DNA of 64,000 nt from Cupriavidus sp. U2 (GCF_009663685.2 NZ_RCOG02000024.1:79976-143975), one strand, 5' to 3'; shown: positions 24,323 through 33,803, counted from the first letter of the stretch. The notes: generated from the letters alone by a model not told the origin. A program made the numbers and translations.

Positions 24323-27190
24323 TCAGGGCTTGCTGGCGTCCGGCGGCGCGGCGGCCGCCGGGGTCCCGGCCTCGGCAGGAACCGCAGTCGGCGCCGTCGT
24401 ACTCGCGCCGAAATCGCCGGCGAATGCTTGCGTCAGCATGGCCGGGCCCAGGTAGCGGCGGATCGCGGCGTTGACGGCTGCGGGCGTGGCCGTGCGGATG
24501 CCTTCCTCGATGGCCGCCGTGTGCGCCATGGTCCGGCCCAGGTACGCCTGGTTGGCCAGCGCCCCGGCCAGTGCGCCGTCGCGCGTGCGGCTGACCATGC
24601 CCTGCTGCAACAGGCCGCTGGCCGCCTCGGCCACTTCGCTGGCCGTGACGCCGTCGCGGACGAAGCGCGCCATTTCTTCGTCGACGGCCTTGCGCAGGCG
24701 GGGCAGGTTCTGCGGGGCATAGGCCGCCCACAGCCCGAACCGGCCCGCGCGGTCGAGCGCGCCGACCGTCAGCGAACTGGAAACCCCATAGCTGATGCCG
24801 TCAAGTTGCCGCAGGCGGTCGGCCAGACGGCTGCGCATGCCGGTGCCGCCGAACACGCGGCTCGCGATCAGCATCAGCGGGTAGTCGGGCGAGTCGCTGA
24901 CCAGATCCACCGGCTGCGAGGCCAGGTAGACCGCATTGGCTTTGCCCGGCGTGTCGAGCGTGAAGTCGGTCGGGGGAATCGCCACGAACGGCCGGTCCAC
25001 CCGCTCGAACGGTACCTGGGCGCGCCAGTCGCCGAACAGGAATGCAGCTTGCCGGATCGCGTCATCGGCATCGAAATCGCCCACGATCGCCAGCTGTGCA
25101 TGCTCCGCGCCATAAAAGCGCGCATGGAAATCGCGCAGGTCCGCGACCGATACGGCGCGCAGATCGGCCACGCTTTCGTCGAACGTTGGCGTGTAGCGCG
25201 GGTCGCCGGGCGGGTACGGATTGCCGTGACGCCCCAGGGCATTCGGCGCCAGTGCGTTGGGCTGCTTGCGCTGGCTTTCGATGCCGGCGACGCTGCTGGC
25301 CCGCAGTGTCTCCAGTTCATTGCCGGGGAAGGTCGGCATGCGCAGCACGGTGCGCAGCAGCGCCAGCAGGTCGGGCAGGTATTCGCGCCGCGTGTCGAAG
25401 CGTACGGTGACCCGTTCGTCGCTGCCCGATATCGACACGTTGGCTTTCAGCGCCTCGAAGCGGTCGGCGATCTGCTGCCGTGTGAACGCACCGGCGCCAC
25501 GGTCGAGCATGGCGCCCGTCATGGACCCCACCGCATTCTTGCCCTGCAGCGCCTGCAGATTGCCGATGTGCAGGACCAGCGTGCCGTTGACTGCGCCGCC
25601 CCGCGTGGGCTTGGGCAGCAAGGCAAGCTGCATGCCGTTGGGCAGCGTCTGGCGCACGGTATGGGCGTCGATATTGGCCGGGGTTGGGTCGAAGGCGGCC
25701 ACGGCCTGCGCCGCCGGCTTGCCCGTGTAGTGCTGCGTCAGCGCGGCCAGGTCGGGCGCGGCGGGGATGGCGGCCAGCTGTGGCTTGTCTCCCGGCACGA
25801 ATTCGCCCACCGTGCGGTTGGCCGGGCGGAAGTAGTTTTCGGCCACGCGCTGCACGTCGGCCCGGGTGGTGGTCTCCACGCGGTCGCGGTTGATGAAGAA
25901 CAGCCGCCAGTCGCCCTTGGCGATGGCACCGGACAGCGCCACGCCGTAGGCGGCCGGATCGTTCAGCGTCTTCTCGTAGCCATTGCGCAACCGCACCCGG
26001 GCGCGCTCCACTTCCTCGTCGGTGACGGGCTGCGTCGCGACGCCCTCCACCGTGGCGATCAGCGCATCGCGCACCGGTGCGATCGGACGATCCTTGCTGG
26101 TGCCCGCCGCAAACTGGATCACCCCCGGGTCCTTCATCGACGTGAAGAACGACCCCTGCCACGCGGCCTTGCGGGTGTCCACCAGGCTGCGCTCGAGCCG
26201 GCCGCCCGGCGTGTCCGCCAGGATGACCGCCAGCATGTCCAGCGCGGTGATGTCGGGGTGCGCGCCCGGTGCCACGTGATACATCGCCGACACGATGCTG
26301 CTGTCGCCCGGACGCACCAGGGTCAGCTCGCGCGCGCCTTCCTGGGCCGGCTCGACCGTGTACTCGGACGGCAGCACGCGCGTCGGACGCGGAATCGCGC
26401 CAAAGGCCTGTTCGATCCGGGCAAGCGTGCGCGCCGGGTCGAACTGCCCCGTGACCACCAGCACCGCGTTGTCGGGCTGGTAGTAGCGGCGATAGAACGC
26501 CTGGAGGTTGTCGATGCCCACGCGCTCCACGTCGCTGCGCGCGCCGATCACCGCCTTGCTGTAGTTGTGCCAGCGGTAGGCGGCCGCGTACATCTGCTGC
26601 TGCAGCATGCGCATGGGATTGTTCTCGCCAATCTCCATTTCATTGCGCACCACCGTCATTTCGCTGTCCAGGTCCTTGCGCGCCACGAAGCTGTTGACCA
26701 TGCGGTCGGCCTCCATGCGCAGGGCCCAGTCGAGGTTGTCCTCGCTGGCCGCGAAGGTCTCGAAGAAATTGGTACGGTCCTGGTTGGTGGTGCCGTTGTA
26801 CTGCATGCCGCGCCGCGCGAATTCGGTCGGAATGGTCTTGCCCGGCAGCGACGGCGTGCCCTTGAACAGCAGATGCTCGAGCAGGTGCGCCATGCCCGTT
26901 TCGCCGTAGTTTTCGTGGCGGCTGCCGACCAGATAGGTCATGTTGACCGTGGTGGTGGGCTGGGCGTCGTCCGGTGCCAGCAGGATGCGCAGTCCGTTGG
27001 GCAGCCGGTATTCGGTGATGCCTTCGACGGTCGTGACGGGTGTGGCGCGTGCCACCGGCGCGGCGGCCGGGGGCGCAGCCAGCGGACCCGTCCGCGCCGC
27101 ATGGACGACGGGGACGCTCAGGCCGCAGACGATGGCCATGGCAATGCCGGCGATTCGGGTCATGCCGGCAACGGGACGACGACGGTTCAT
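24323..27190 (-). CDS. M16-family zinc metallopeptidase, two-domain
   Basis: A 955-residue secreted M16 (pitrilysin/insulinase) peptidase. The signal peptide is at about residues 10-32 (IAGIAMAIVCGLSVPVVHA). The first domain carries the inverted zinc motif HLLEH at residues 102-106 and the third ligand region RNEMEIGENNP. The C-terminal M16 half (from about residue 480, beginning with TVRQTLPNGMQLALL) lacks HxxEH, as expected for the inactive lobe. The size matches PqqL-like periplasmic peptidases. ATG 27190 gives the signal peptide at the N-terminus. Confidence 0.92.
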   Translation of the reverse strand: MNRRRPVAGMTRIAGIAMAIVCGLSVPVVHAARTGPLAAPPAAAPVARATPVTTVEGITEYRLPNGLRILLAPDDAQPTTTVNMTYLVGSRHENYGETGMAHLLEHLLFKGTPSLPGKTIPTEFARRGMQYNGTTNQDRTNFFETFAASEDNLDWALRMEADRMVNSFVARKDLDSEMTVVRNEMEIGENNPMRMLQQQMYAAAYRWHNYSKAVIGARSDVERVGIDNLQAFYRRYYQPDNAVLVVTGQFDPARTLARIEQAFGAIPRPTRVLPSEYTVEPAQEGARELTLVRPGDSSIVSAMYHVAPGAHPDITALDMLAVILADTPGGRLERSLVDTRKAAWQGSFFTSMKDPGVIQFAAGTSKDRPIAPVRDALIATVEGVATQPVTDEEVERARVRLRNGYEKTLNDPAAYGVALSGAIAKGDWRLFFINRDRVETTTRADVQRVAENYFRPANRTVGEFVPGDKPQLAAIPAAPDLAALTQHYTGKPAAQAVAAFDPTPANIDAHTVRQTLPNGMQLALLPKPTRGGAVNGTLVLHIGNLQALQGKNAVGSMTGAMLDRGAGAFTRQQIADRFEALKANVSISGSDERVTVRFDTRREYLPDLLALLRTVLRMPTFPGNELETLRASSVAGIESQRKQPNALAPNALGRHGNPYPPGDPRYTPTFDESVADLRAVSVADLRDFHARFYGAEHAQLAIVGDFDADDAIRQAAFLFGDWRAQVPFERVDRPFVAIPPTDFTLDTPGKANAVYLASQPVDLVSDSPDYPLMLIASRVFGGTGMRSRLADRLRQLDGISYGVSSSLTVGALDRAGRFGLWAAYAPQNLPRLRKAVDEEMARFVRDGVTASEVAEAASGLLQQGMVSRTRDGALAGALANQAYLGRTMAHTAAIEEGIRTATPAAVNAAIRRYLGPAMLTQAFAGDFGASTTAPTAVPAEAGTPAAAAPPDASKP

Positions 27191-27370
27191 GCAGACTCCA
27201 GAAGCGGCATGCAACGCCGCAGGTGAGCAGATTCTAGCCTCAGCGGCGCGCCGTGCAACGCGGCCGACCGCACTTTCAGAATCGGGCGCAAAGTGACGTC
27301 GTCCTTCCTTCAGAACCGCTTCAGGCGGATGTCCGATTCCAGCGCATTCAACGTGCCGCACTGGCGTAGG

Positions 27371-28942
27371 ATGCATGCCATGGAACTCGATCCCGACACC
27401 TGCTACAAGGCCGTTGCATCACACGACCGCCGCTTCGACGGACGCTTCTTCGTAGGCGTGTCGTCCACGGGCGTGTACTGCCGGCCGATCTGCGCGGTGC
27501 GCACGCCGAAGCGCGAAAACTGCACGTTCTACGAGTCCGCGGCGGCCGCGGAAAAGCATGGCTTCCGGCCGTGCCTGCGCTGCCGGCCGGAACTGGCGCC
27601 GGGCCATGGGCTGGCCGACATCTCCGGACGGCTGGCGCAGGCCGCTGCCACGCTGATCGACGAGGGCTTCATGGCCGGTGCCGGCGTGGCGCAGCTGGCC
27701 GCGCGCATCGGCGTGACGGAGCGCCATCTGCGCCGGCTGTTTGATGCCGAGTTTGGCGTGTCGGTGCATGAATATGCGCAGACGCAGAAGCTGCTGCTGG
27801 CCAAGCGCCTGCTGACCGATACCGTGCTGCCCGTGACCGAAGTGGCGCTGGCGGCCGGGTTTGGCAGCGTGCGCCGCTTCAATGATGTGCTCAAGGAGCG
27901 GTATGGCCTGACGCCACTGGCGATGCGCAAGCGCGCGGCCGATGGCATGGCGGATCGCCTGGTTTTCGAACTCGGCTATCGTCCGCCGCTGGCCTGGGCC
28001 GAATGGCTCCGCTTCCTGGCCGTGCGGGCCGTTGACGGTATCGACCAATGCCACGCCGGCGTCTACACGCGCTCGATGGCCATCGACGCGGGCGGCCATC
28101 GGCACCTTGGCTGGGTCCGGCTGGAACACGTGCCGAAGCGCACGGTGGTGCGCGTGACGCTGTCCGGTTCGCTGGCGCACGTGATTCCGCAGGCGCTGGG
28201 CAAGGTGCGCCGCCTCTGCGATCTGGGCTGCCGGCCCGATATCGTCGATGCGCACCTGGGCGAGCTGGCGGCCGGCACGCCGGGCATGCGCCTGCCGGGC
28301 ACGTTCGACGGGTTGGAGATTGCGGTGCGGGCTATCGTCGGACAGGTGATTTCAGTGGTCCAGGCGCGCCGTATCCTGGCGCGGCTCGTGCGCATCGCGG
28401 GCGAGCCGTTGCCGCCGCAGGCGCTGGCCGGCCTCCAGAATCCGGCCGATGCCACCCAGGCGGCGCCCGTGACCCACGCCTTCCCGACCCCCCAGGCGCT
28501 GGCCGCGCTGCCCGATGCCGATTACCAGGCGGCCGGCGTGTCGGTGCCGAAGATCCGCGCAATCCGGGCCCTGGCGCGGCAGGTGGCGGCCGGGGAGATC
28601 CGGCTCGATCCGCACGCGGCACCTGAGGACACCGTCGCGCGGCTGTGCGCGATCGACGGGATTGGCGACTGGACGGCGCAGTACGTGGCCATGCGGGCGC
28701 TGGGCTGGCCCGATGCGTTTCCGGGCACCGACTACGCATTGCGCAAGGTGCTGGACGTGAGCACCGTCCGGGCGATGCAGGCCAGGACTGCGCAATGGGC
28801 GCCGTGGCGCGCCTATGCGGCGATCCACCTGTGGCATCGCTACGAGCAGATCAAGGACGCTGCGCAGACGCCGGGCACCGGCGCCGACCGCATCGACATC
28901 CAGGACAGCAACATCAAGGACAGCGAGGAAGCAGCAGCATGA
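27371..28942 (+). CDS. alkA: Ada-type N-terminal domain/AraC/AlkA fusion: DNA-3-methyladenine glycosylase II
   Basis: A 523-residue three-part repair regulator and enzyme. Residues about 5-80 are an Ada zinc domain with ligands Cys37, Cys41, Cys68 and Cys71 (GVYCRPIC and RPCLRC); Cys37 is the probable methyl-phosphotriester acceptor. Residues about 85-190 are an AraC-type helix-turn-helix. Residues about 200-490 are the AlkA glycosylase with helix-hairpin-helix IDGIGDWTAQYVAMR and the catalytic-aspartate region FPGTD. It overlaps ogt by 4 bp (ATGA). The fusion should both sense alkylation and excise alkylated bases. Confidence 0.93.
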   Translation: MHAMELDPDTCYKAVASHDRRFDGRFFVGVSSTGVYCRPICAVRTPKRENCTFYESAAAAEKHGFRPCLRCRPELAPGHGLADISGRLAQAAATLIDEGFMAGAGVAQLAARIGVTERHLRRLFDAEFGVSVHEYAQTQKLLLAKRLLTDTVLPVTEVALAAGFGSVRRFNDVLKERYGLTPLAMRKRAADGMADRLVFELGYRPPLAWAEWLRFLAVRAVDGIDQCHAGVYTRSMAIDAGGHRHLGWVRLEHVPKRTVVRVTLSGSLAHVIPQALGKVRRLCDLGCRPDIVDAHLGELAAGTPGMRLPGTFDGLEIAVRAIVGQVISVVQARRILARLVRIAGEPLPPQALAGLQNPADATQAAPVTHAFPTPQALAALPDADYQAAGVSVPKIRAIRALARQVAAGEIRLDPHAAPEDTVARLCAIDGIGDWTAQYVAMRALGWPDAFPGTDYALRKVLDVSTVRAMQARTAQWAPWRAYAAIHLWHRYEQIKDAAQTPGTGADRIDIQDSNIKDSEEAAA

Positions 28943-29502
28943 ACAGCTATCAGATCATCGACAGCCCGCTGGGCAATATCCTGCTGCGCGCGCAAGACGG
29001 CCTGCTGACAGGCGCGTTCTTCGCGGGGCAGAAATACCACCCGGGCCAGGCCAGCGCCACGGCGCCGGTATCCGACGCCGACGCGCGCGTGCTGGCGCAG
29101 GCGGCGGAACAACTCGACGCCTACTTCGACGGCCGGCTGCATACGTTCACCGTGCCGATCCGGTTTGCCGGCAGTGCGTTCCAGCAACGGATCTGGCAAG
29201 CCCTGTGCGATATCGAATTTGGCGAAACTTCGACGTACGGACAACTGGGTGCTGGCCTTGGCCTGCCACCGAGCCATTCACGTGCGGTGGGCGGGGCGGT
29301 GGGGCGCAATCCGCTGTCGGTCATCGTGCCGTGCCATCGCGTGCTGGGCGCGTCAGGGGCGCTGACCGGCTACGCCGGCGGAGTCGATCGCAAACGCGCG
29401 CTGTTGGGCCTGGAGGGCGCGCTGCAAGCGGGCGAGGTGGGCAATGGTCCGGGCGCGGCCGGCCGCGCGCGGGCGGGGCAGGCTGTGTTGGCGCTCTATT
29501 GA
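28939..29502 (+). CDS. ogt: Methylated-DNA--protein-cysteine methyltransferase
   Basis: A 187-residue suicide methyltransferase that removes O6-methylguanine damage. Active-site motif VIVPCHRV with Cys132; helix-turn-helix region STYGQLGAGLGLPPSHSRAVGGAVGRNP; conserved FQQRIWQAL. It carries an unusual C-terminal extension of about 25 Gly/Ala residues. Translationally coupled to the Ada/AlkA gene, forming an alkylation-repair operon. Confidence 0.95.
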   Translation: MNSYQIIDSPLGNILLRAQDGLLTGAFFAGQKYHPGQASATAPVSDADARVLAQAAEQLDAYFDGRLHTFTVPIRFAGSAFQQRIWQALCDIEFGETSTYGQLGAGLGLPPSHSRAVGGAVGRNPLSVIVPCHRVLGASGALTGYAGGVDRKRALLGLEGALQAGEVGNGPGAAGRARAGQAVLALY

Positions 29503-29505
29503 ACG

Positions 29506-30054
29506 GTGCCGCGGCTTTTCATCGCGATCGACACACCGGCCGCGCTGGCGCACGCGCTGCTGCAAACCCTGCCCGCCCATCGCGATATCCGGCCCACGCC
29601 AGCCGCGCAGTTGCATCTGACGCTGCGCTTCCTGGGCGAGTGCGATGCAGCGGTCACGACGGCCATCGCGCAGGCGCTGCGGGGCGTGGCCGTCAAGCCC
29701 ATGGTGCTGCAGATCCTTGGCGTCGGGCGTTTTCGGGGCCGGCAGGGGTCGATCCTCTGGGCCGGGCTGGCCGAATCGGCGCCATTGCAGGGTCTGGTCG
29801 ATCAGATCAGCGCCGTGCTGGAAGCCCACGGCATCGCGCCTGATCCGCGTCGCTTCCGCCCGCATCTGACGCTGGCGCGCTGCCGTCCGGGCGTGCCCGA
29901 GCCGCTGCTGCGCGATTGGCTCGGCGCATTCCGCGACCTCGCGGCGCCGCCGTGGCACGTCGATCGTTTCCTGCTCTATGAGAGCTTTCTTGGCCAGGAC
30001 GGCGCGCGGCATGTCGTGCGCGACACGTATCGGGCGGTCAGCCCAGGTTGCTGA
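29506..30054 (+). CDS. thpR: RNA 2',3'-cyclic phosphodiesterase (2'-5' RNA ligase family)
   Basis: A 182-residue 2H phosphoesterase with both catalytic motifs, HLTLRF and HLTLAR (HxTx). It hydrolyses 2',3'-cyclic ends of RNA, and family members can join tRNA halves in vitro. The start is a GTG at 29506, only 3 bp after the ogt stop, so it probably belongs to the repair operon transcript. Its last 17 bp overlap the tail of the convergent LysE gene. Confidence 0.9.
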   Translation: MPRLFIAIDTPAALAHALLQTLPAHRDIRPTPAAQLHLTLRFLGECDAAVTTAIAQALRGVAVKPMVLQILGVGRFRGRQGSILWAGLAESAPLQGLVDQISAVLEAHGIAPDPRRFRPHLTLARCRPGVPEPLLRDWLGAFRDLAAPPWHVDRFLLYESFLGQDGARHVVRDTYRAVSPGC

Positions 30055-30661
30055 CGCCCAGCGCCACCCCCAGCCCGCATAGCGTGGTGCCGATGACCCG
30101 GTCCAGCAGCCGCTGGCGCTGCAGCATGGCCGCGCGCAGTGCCGGCGAGCCGAAGCACCACGCGACGATGCCGAACCAGATCAGGTGCGCCAGCGACATG
30201 AACAGGCCGTAGCCGAACTGCGCCGCGAGCGGGGTATGGGGACTGACCACCTGCGTATAAGTGCTGACCACGAACAGCGTGGTCTTCGGGTTCAGCGCAT
30301 TGGTCAGGAAGCCCATGCGGCATGCCGCTGCGCCGGAAATGGCTGGCGCGGCCGTGGTGTCCACCGTGATCGCCTTGCGATTGCGCAGCGTCTGGATGCC
30401 GATCCACACCAGATAGCCGGCGCCCAGCAGCTTGATGACCGACAGCACGCCATGGGCGTGGGCAATCAGCAGCGACACGCCGAACATCGTATAAGCCACA
30501 TGCACCTGCACACCCAGCGCGATGCCCAGCGCGCACAGCAAGCCGGTGCGCCGGCCGAAAAGGTAGCTGTTGCGGGTGACCATGGCGAAGTCCGGCCCGG
30601 GGCTGATCACGGCAAGGACGGTGATGGTGGCGACGGCGGCAAGTTCGGCGAGCGATGTCAT
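30038..30661 (-). CDS. LysE/RhtB-family amino-acid exporter
   Basis: A 207-residue inner-membrane exporter with six predicted helices and the family signature ISPGPDFAMVTRNSYLFGRRTGL. GFLTNALNPKTTLFVVS is the conserved mid-protein motif. It is divergent from a LysR gene (128 bp), the usual pairing in which the regulator controls the exporter. The amino acid is unknown. Its 3' end overlaps thpR. Confidence 0.9.
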   Translation of the reverse strand: MTSLAELAAVATITVLAVISPGPDFAMVTRNSYLFGRRTGLLCALGIALGVQVHVAYTMFGVSLLIAHAHGVLSVIKLLGAGYLVWIGIQTLRNRKAITVDTTAAPAISGAAACRMGFLTNALNPKTTLFVVSTYTQVVSPHTPLAAQFGYGLFMSLAHLIWFGIVAWCFGSPALRAAMLQRQRLLDRVIGTTLCGLGVALGVSNLG

Positions 30662-30716
30662 TTCGGGTCAGTTTTCGTTGTGGAAAGGGGCGGCCGGGGG
30701 GCGCGTGCCGGCACGA

Positions 30717-30731
30717 TTCTGTCGCGCAGAA
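30717..30731. promoter_or_regulatory. Candidate LysR operator between lysE-type gene and its regulator
   Basis: TTCTG-N5-CAGAA is a 15-bp inverted repeat in the divergent gap, with T-N13-A geometry. A TATACT box for the + strand regulator lies about 20 bp on. Confidence 0.35.
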
Positions 30732-30789
30732 ACGGGTACGCAAAGCGATTTATACTGGCGCAATTCCGTGAGTAAAACTGACTGATCGC

Positions 30790-31704
30790 ATGGCTTCGAT
30801 GCACTGGCTGGGCTGGATACGCTTTTTCGAGGCGGCGGCGCGGCACCAGAATTTCGCGCGCGCGGCCGAAGAGTTGCACCTGACGCACGGCGCGATCAGC
30901 CGCCAGATCCGGCAGCTGGAAGACGCGCTGGGCGTGCCCCTGTTCGAGCGGCGCAACCGGGCGGTTTTCCTGACCGAGGCCGGCCAGACGCTGCATGCGG
31001 CGGCCACGCAATCGATGGATCTGCTGGCGGCGGCAGCCGAACGGATCCGTGGGCCGACGCCGGCTACCGCATTGGTGCTGTCGTGCGAGCCCACCATCGC
31101 CATGCGCTGGCTGATCCCCCGGCTCGGCCGTTTTTCGGCGGCCCATCCGGGCATTCCGCTACACCTGATGGCGGCCGGCGGCCCCGTGGACTTTGCCGGG
31201 CAAGGCATTGATGTTGCCCTGCGGCGTAACGATTTTGCGTTCGATCCGCGCTGGCACACCCGCGAACTGGCGCCCGAGCGCGTCGGTCCGGTCTGCCGTC
31301 CGGATCAGGCGGCTTCGGGGCTGGCCGACTCGGTCAGGCTGCATACCCGTACGCGTCCCGATGCCTGGCAGCGATGGGCCCGCAGCGCCGGGGTGGCCCT
31401 GCCGGGCGCGCCCGACGGGCCCGGCAGCCAGCGCGACGCCTGGTATGAACACTTCTACCTGAGCCTGCAGGCCGCCGCTGCCGGGTTGGGCTGGGCCGTG
31501 GCATCGGAATGGATGGCCGCCGACGAACTGGCCGATGGCCGGCTGACCGCCCCGCAGGGATTCGTGCCCGACGGGTCGGCGTACCACCTGATATCGCCCG
31601 TGCCGTTTGCCAGGGACCCGCGCCGCGCGGCCCTGTTGCACTGGCTGCGTGCCGAGCTGGCGCGGGCGCCCATGGGGGAACCGGACGCCCGGGCCCCGCA
31701 ATGA
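30790..31704 (+). CDS. LysR-family (GcvA-like) transcriptional regulator
   Basis: A 304-residue LysR regulator. The N-terminal helix-turn-helix reads RFFEAAARHQNFARAAEELHLTHGAISRQI, the GcvA/AmpR type. The effector domain contains GQGIDVALRRNDF. It is divergent from the LysE-type exporter, which it probably controls. A proline- and alanine-rich C-terminus ends at 31704. Confidence 0.9.
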   Translation: MASMHWLGWIRFFEAAARHQNFARAAEELHLTHGAISRQIRQLEDALGVPLFERRNRAVFLTEAGQTLHAAATQSMDLLAAAAERIRGPTPATALVLSCEPTIAMRWLIPRLGRFSAAHPGIPLHLMAAGGPVDFAGQGIDVALRRNDFAFDPRWHTRELAPERVGPVCRPDQAASGLADSVRLHTRTRPDAWQRWARSAGVALPGAPDGPGSQRDAWYEHFYLSLQAAAAGLGWAVASEWMAADELADGRLTAPQGFVPDGSAYHLISPVPFARDPRRAALLHWLRAELARAPMGEPDARAPQ

Positions 31705-31775
31705 CCAACGCTGCACCCGCCGTGGGTTTGCGGCGCCGAAAGCGTAGCGGAAGCTACCCCACCGAAGTCGGTTCC

Positions 31776-31802
31776 TAAAGTTACGTCGTATTTTGCCGAA
31801 GG
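31776..31802 (+). promoter_or_regulatory. Sigma-28 (FliA) promoter of ycgR
   Basis: TAAAGTTA at 31776-31783, an 11-bp spacer, and GCCGAAGG at 31795-31802 match the flagellar consensus TAAAGTTT-N11-GCCGATAA at 13 of 16 positions. Transcription would begin near 31810, about 125 nt ahead of the ycgR start at 31935. Confidence 0.7.
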
Positions 31803-31934
31803 CCATGGCATATGCTTGCGCCGCTTGGGTGGCGCGCTTACCATGCGGCGGCTGGCGCGCCGCGCGCTGACAGATCCATTGCCCGCCCGCCCCGGCGATC
31901 CGCGGCGCAACCACTATTAGACGTAGCGTATTCC

Positions 31935-32729
31935 ATGAGTCTTCAAGATCCCCGCGGGCCGCAGGCAGGCCAATCCTTGTCTCAGTTCGAGGGCGAGTCC
32001 GACGAGCGGGACGCTGCGCAGTCGGATGAACGCTACCGGCTGACGCACAGTTCGCAGATCGGCACGGTGCTGCGCGACATGGCGTGGCAGAAATGCCTGC
32101 TGAACGTGCGCTCGCGCAATGGCTCCGAGATCGTGACGTCGATCCTGCACGTCGATCCGGCCAACAAGACGTTCATTTTCGACTGGTGCCGTGCCGATGG
32201 CGAACGCCAGGCGCTGATGGGGTCGGACCAGAATGCCTTTTCCGGCCTGCTGCGCGGCGTTCCGGTGAACTTCGTGGTGGGCACGCCCGGTGCCACGCGC
32301 TTCGAGGGCGGGCCGGCCTTTATCGCCGACTTCCCCGAAAAGCTCTACCACTTCCAGCGCCGCCGCCATTTCCGTGCGCGCACGCTGTTGACCAAGGGCT
32401 ATCGGTGCGAGGTCGTGCTGCCGGCGTCGGCCGACAAGTCCACGCTGCAGCTCGATATCGCCGATCTTTCGCTGTCCGGCGTGGGCCTGCGTTCGCGCCA
32501 GGTGGGCGCCGACCAGCTGCCGGTGGGCACGGTCATCAAGAAGTGCCGCCTCGATTTTGCCGAGCTGGGCCGCCTGGAGCTGGACATGCAGGTGGTCGGC
32601 CACTGGCTGGTCGGGTTTGACGACAACACCGTCCACCACTACGGCTGCGCGTTCCTGAATCCGGACGGCCGCATGGAAAACTTCCTGCAGCGCCTGGTGT
32701 TCCAGCTGGAACTGGCGCACCGGGGCTGA
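31935..32729 (+). CDS. ycgR: Flagellar brake protein YcgR (PilZ domain, c-di-GMP binding)
   Basis: A 264-residue two-domain protein. The N-terminal YcgR domain is at about residues 35-138 and the PilZ domain at about 140-255. The c-di-GMP site is intact: RRRHFR (RxxxR, residues 143-147) and DLSLSGVG (DxSxxG). When c-di-GMP is high it binds the flagellar motor and slows swimming. The sigma-28 promoter upstream places it in the flagellar regulon. ATG 31935 is chosen because an earlier in-frame ATG at 31812 would fall at the transcription start. Confidence 0.92.
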   Translation: MSLQDPRGPQAGQSLSQFEGESDERDAAQSDERYRLTHSSQIGTVLRDMAWQKCLLNVRSRNGSEIVTSILHVDPANKTFIFDWCRADGERQALMGSDQNAFSGLLRGVPVNFVVGTPGATRFEGGPAFIADFPEKLYHFQRRRHFRARTLLTKGYRCEVVLPASADKSTLQLDIADLSLSGVGLRSRQVGADQLPVGTVIKKCRLDFAELGRLELDMQVVGHWLVGFDDNTVHHYGCAFLNPDGRMENFLQRLVFQLELAHRG

Positions 32730-32745
32730 GCCGCGGCGGGGTTCG

Positions 32746-33594
32746 TCAGCTTCCGACCAGCTTGCCGATTGCGGCTGCCGCCTCTCGCATGGGGCCGAGC
32801 AGCCGCGCGATCATCTCGGATTCCGACACCTTGTTGGCCTTCACGCTCACGCTGATGGCCGCCACCACCATGCCCGTCTGGGCGCGCACCGGCACGGCAA
32901 TCGCCCGCAGGCCCGGTTCCAGTTCCTCGTCGATCAGCACATAGTCCAGTTCGCGCGCGCGCTGGAACGCCGCTTCCAGCTCCGGCCGCGACACCTTGGT
33001 CAGCAGCGTGCGCGGGCGCAGCTCGGCATGTTCGAAGAACGCTTCGAGCACGGCGTCGGGCTGGTGGGCCAGCAGCAGGCGGCCCGTGGACGTGCAATAG
33101 GCCGGCAAGCGGCTGCCCATGCCCAGCGAGTGGGTCAGCACGCGATGCACCTCGGAGCGCACCAGGTACAGGATGTCGATGCCGTCCAGGATGGCCAGCG
33201 CCGACGTCTCGTGGACGCGCGCGCTCAGCGTGTCGAGGATGGGCTGCGCCGACGACACCAGCGAGGTCGACGAAAAATAGGCATGTCCCAGGTGCAGCAC
33301 GCGCGGCCGCAGCGCAAAATGCCCGTCCTGCTGGCTCACGTATCCCAGTTGCTCCAGCGTATAGAGACAGCGCCGCACCGAGGCGCGCGACAGTTGCGTG
33401 CGCTGGGCCACCTGCGAGATCGTCAGCGGCCGCTTGCGCTCGGAGAACGCCTCCAGCACCGTCAGGCCGCGCGCCAGCGACAGCATGAAGTTCGGATCCC
33501 CGGCAAAGCTGTTGAGGATATCGGCCGGCGGATGGGCGGCGCGGACGGTGTCAGCCTGGGCTGGCTTGAGATGGATGGGATTGGGGGCGTCCAT
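32746..33594 (-). CDS. IclR-family transcriptional regulator (PcaR/PobR-like)
   Basis: A 282-residue IclR regulator with a 35-residue N-terminal extension. The helix-turn-helix is at about residues 40-95 (LTISQVAQRTQLSRASVRRCLYTLEQLGYV). The effector GAF-like domain follows, with LGMGSRLPAYCTSTGRLLLA and VPVRAQTGMVVAAISVS. The ASVRRCLYTL form is typical of PcaR/PobR, which control protocatechuate-type catabolism. No target genes lie adjacent. Confidence 0.88.
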   Translation of the reverse strand: MDAPNPIHLKPAQADTVRAAHPPADILNSFAGDPNFMLSLARGLTVLEAFSERKRPLTISQVAQRTQLSRASVRRCLYTLEQLGYVSQQDGHFALRPRVLHLGHAYFSSTSLVSSAQPILDTLSARVHETSALAILDGIDILYLVRSEVHRVLTHSLGMGSRLPAYCTSTGRLLLAHQPDAVLEAFFEHAELRPRTLLTKVSRPELEAAFQRARELDYVLIDEELEPGLRAIAVPVRAQTGMVVAAISVSVKANKVSESEMIARLLGPMREAAAAIGKLVGS

Positions 33595-33665
33595 GGCGGG
33601 GGCGATGCGCTGTTCGATAATCGCGCATCTTAACGCTCCGGCACGTAGATTGCCGAATTCCGGAC

Positions 33666-33694
33666 AAAAAAATGTCGCCGATTGGAGCGGCGAC
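33666..33694 (-). terminator. Intrinsic terminator after the patatin/barrel gene
   Basis: On the minus strand GTCGCCG-N7-CGGCGAC is followed by A then seven T residues. It lies 161 bp after the stop at 33855, giving that mRNA a long 3' tail, and 72 bp ahead of the IclR gene start. Confidence 0.85.
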
Positions 33695-33803
33695 CGGGGA
33701 AGGGGGTGTCAAGAGGACGGGGGTCCTACCGACATCGTCGAGTATAGAGAACCGCACAGAGACATTACATACAACGAAGGTGGGGGTTCGGTACGCCGCA
33801 CTT

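Noticed and set aside
24428..27226. Long + strand frame of 932 codons
   Set aside because: Antisense to the M16 peptidase gene, which has a zinc motif and a signal peptide. The other frame is low-complexity Arg/Gly/His.
31812..31934. A longer N-terminus for ycgR starting at 31812
   Set aside because: This ATG would coincide with the sigma-28 transcription start and the added residues are Arg/Ala-rich without similarity to YcgR.
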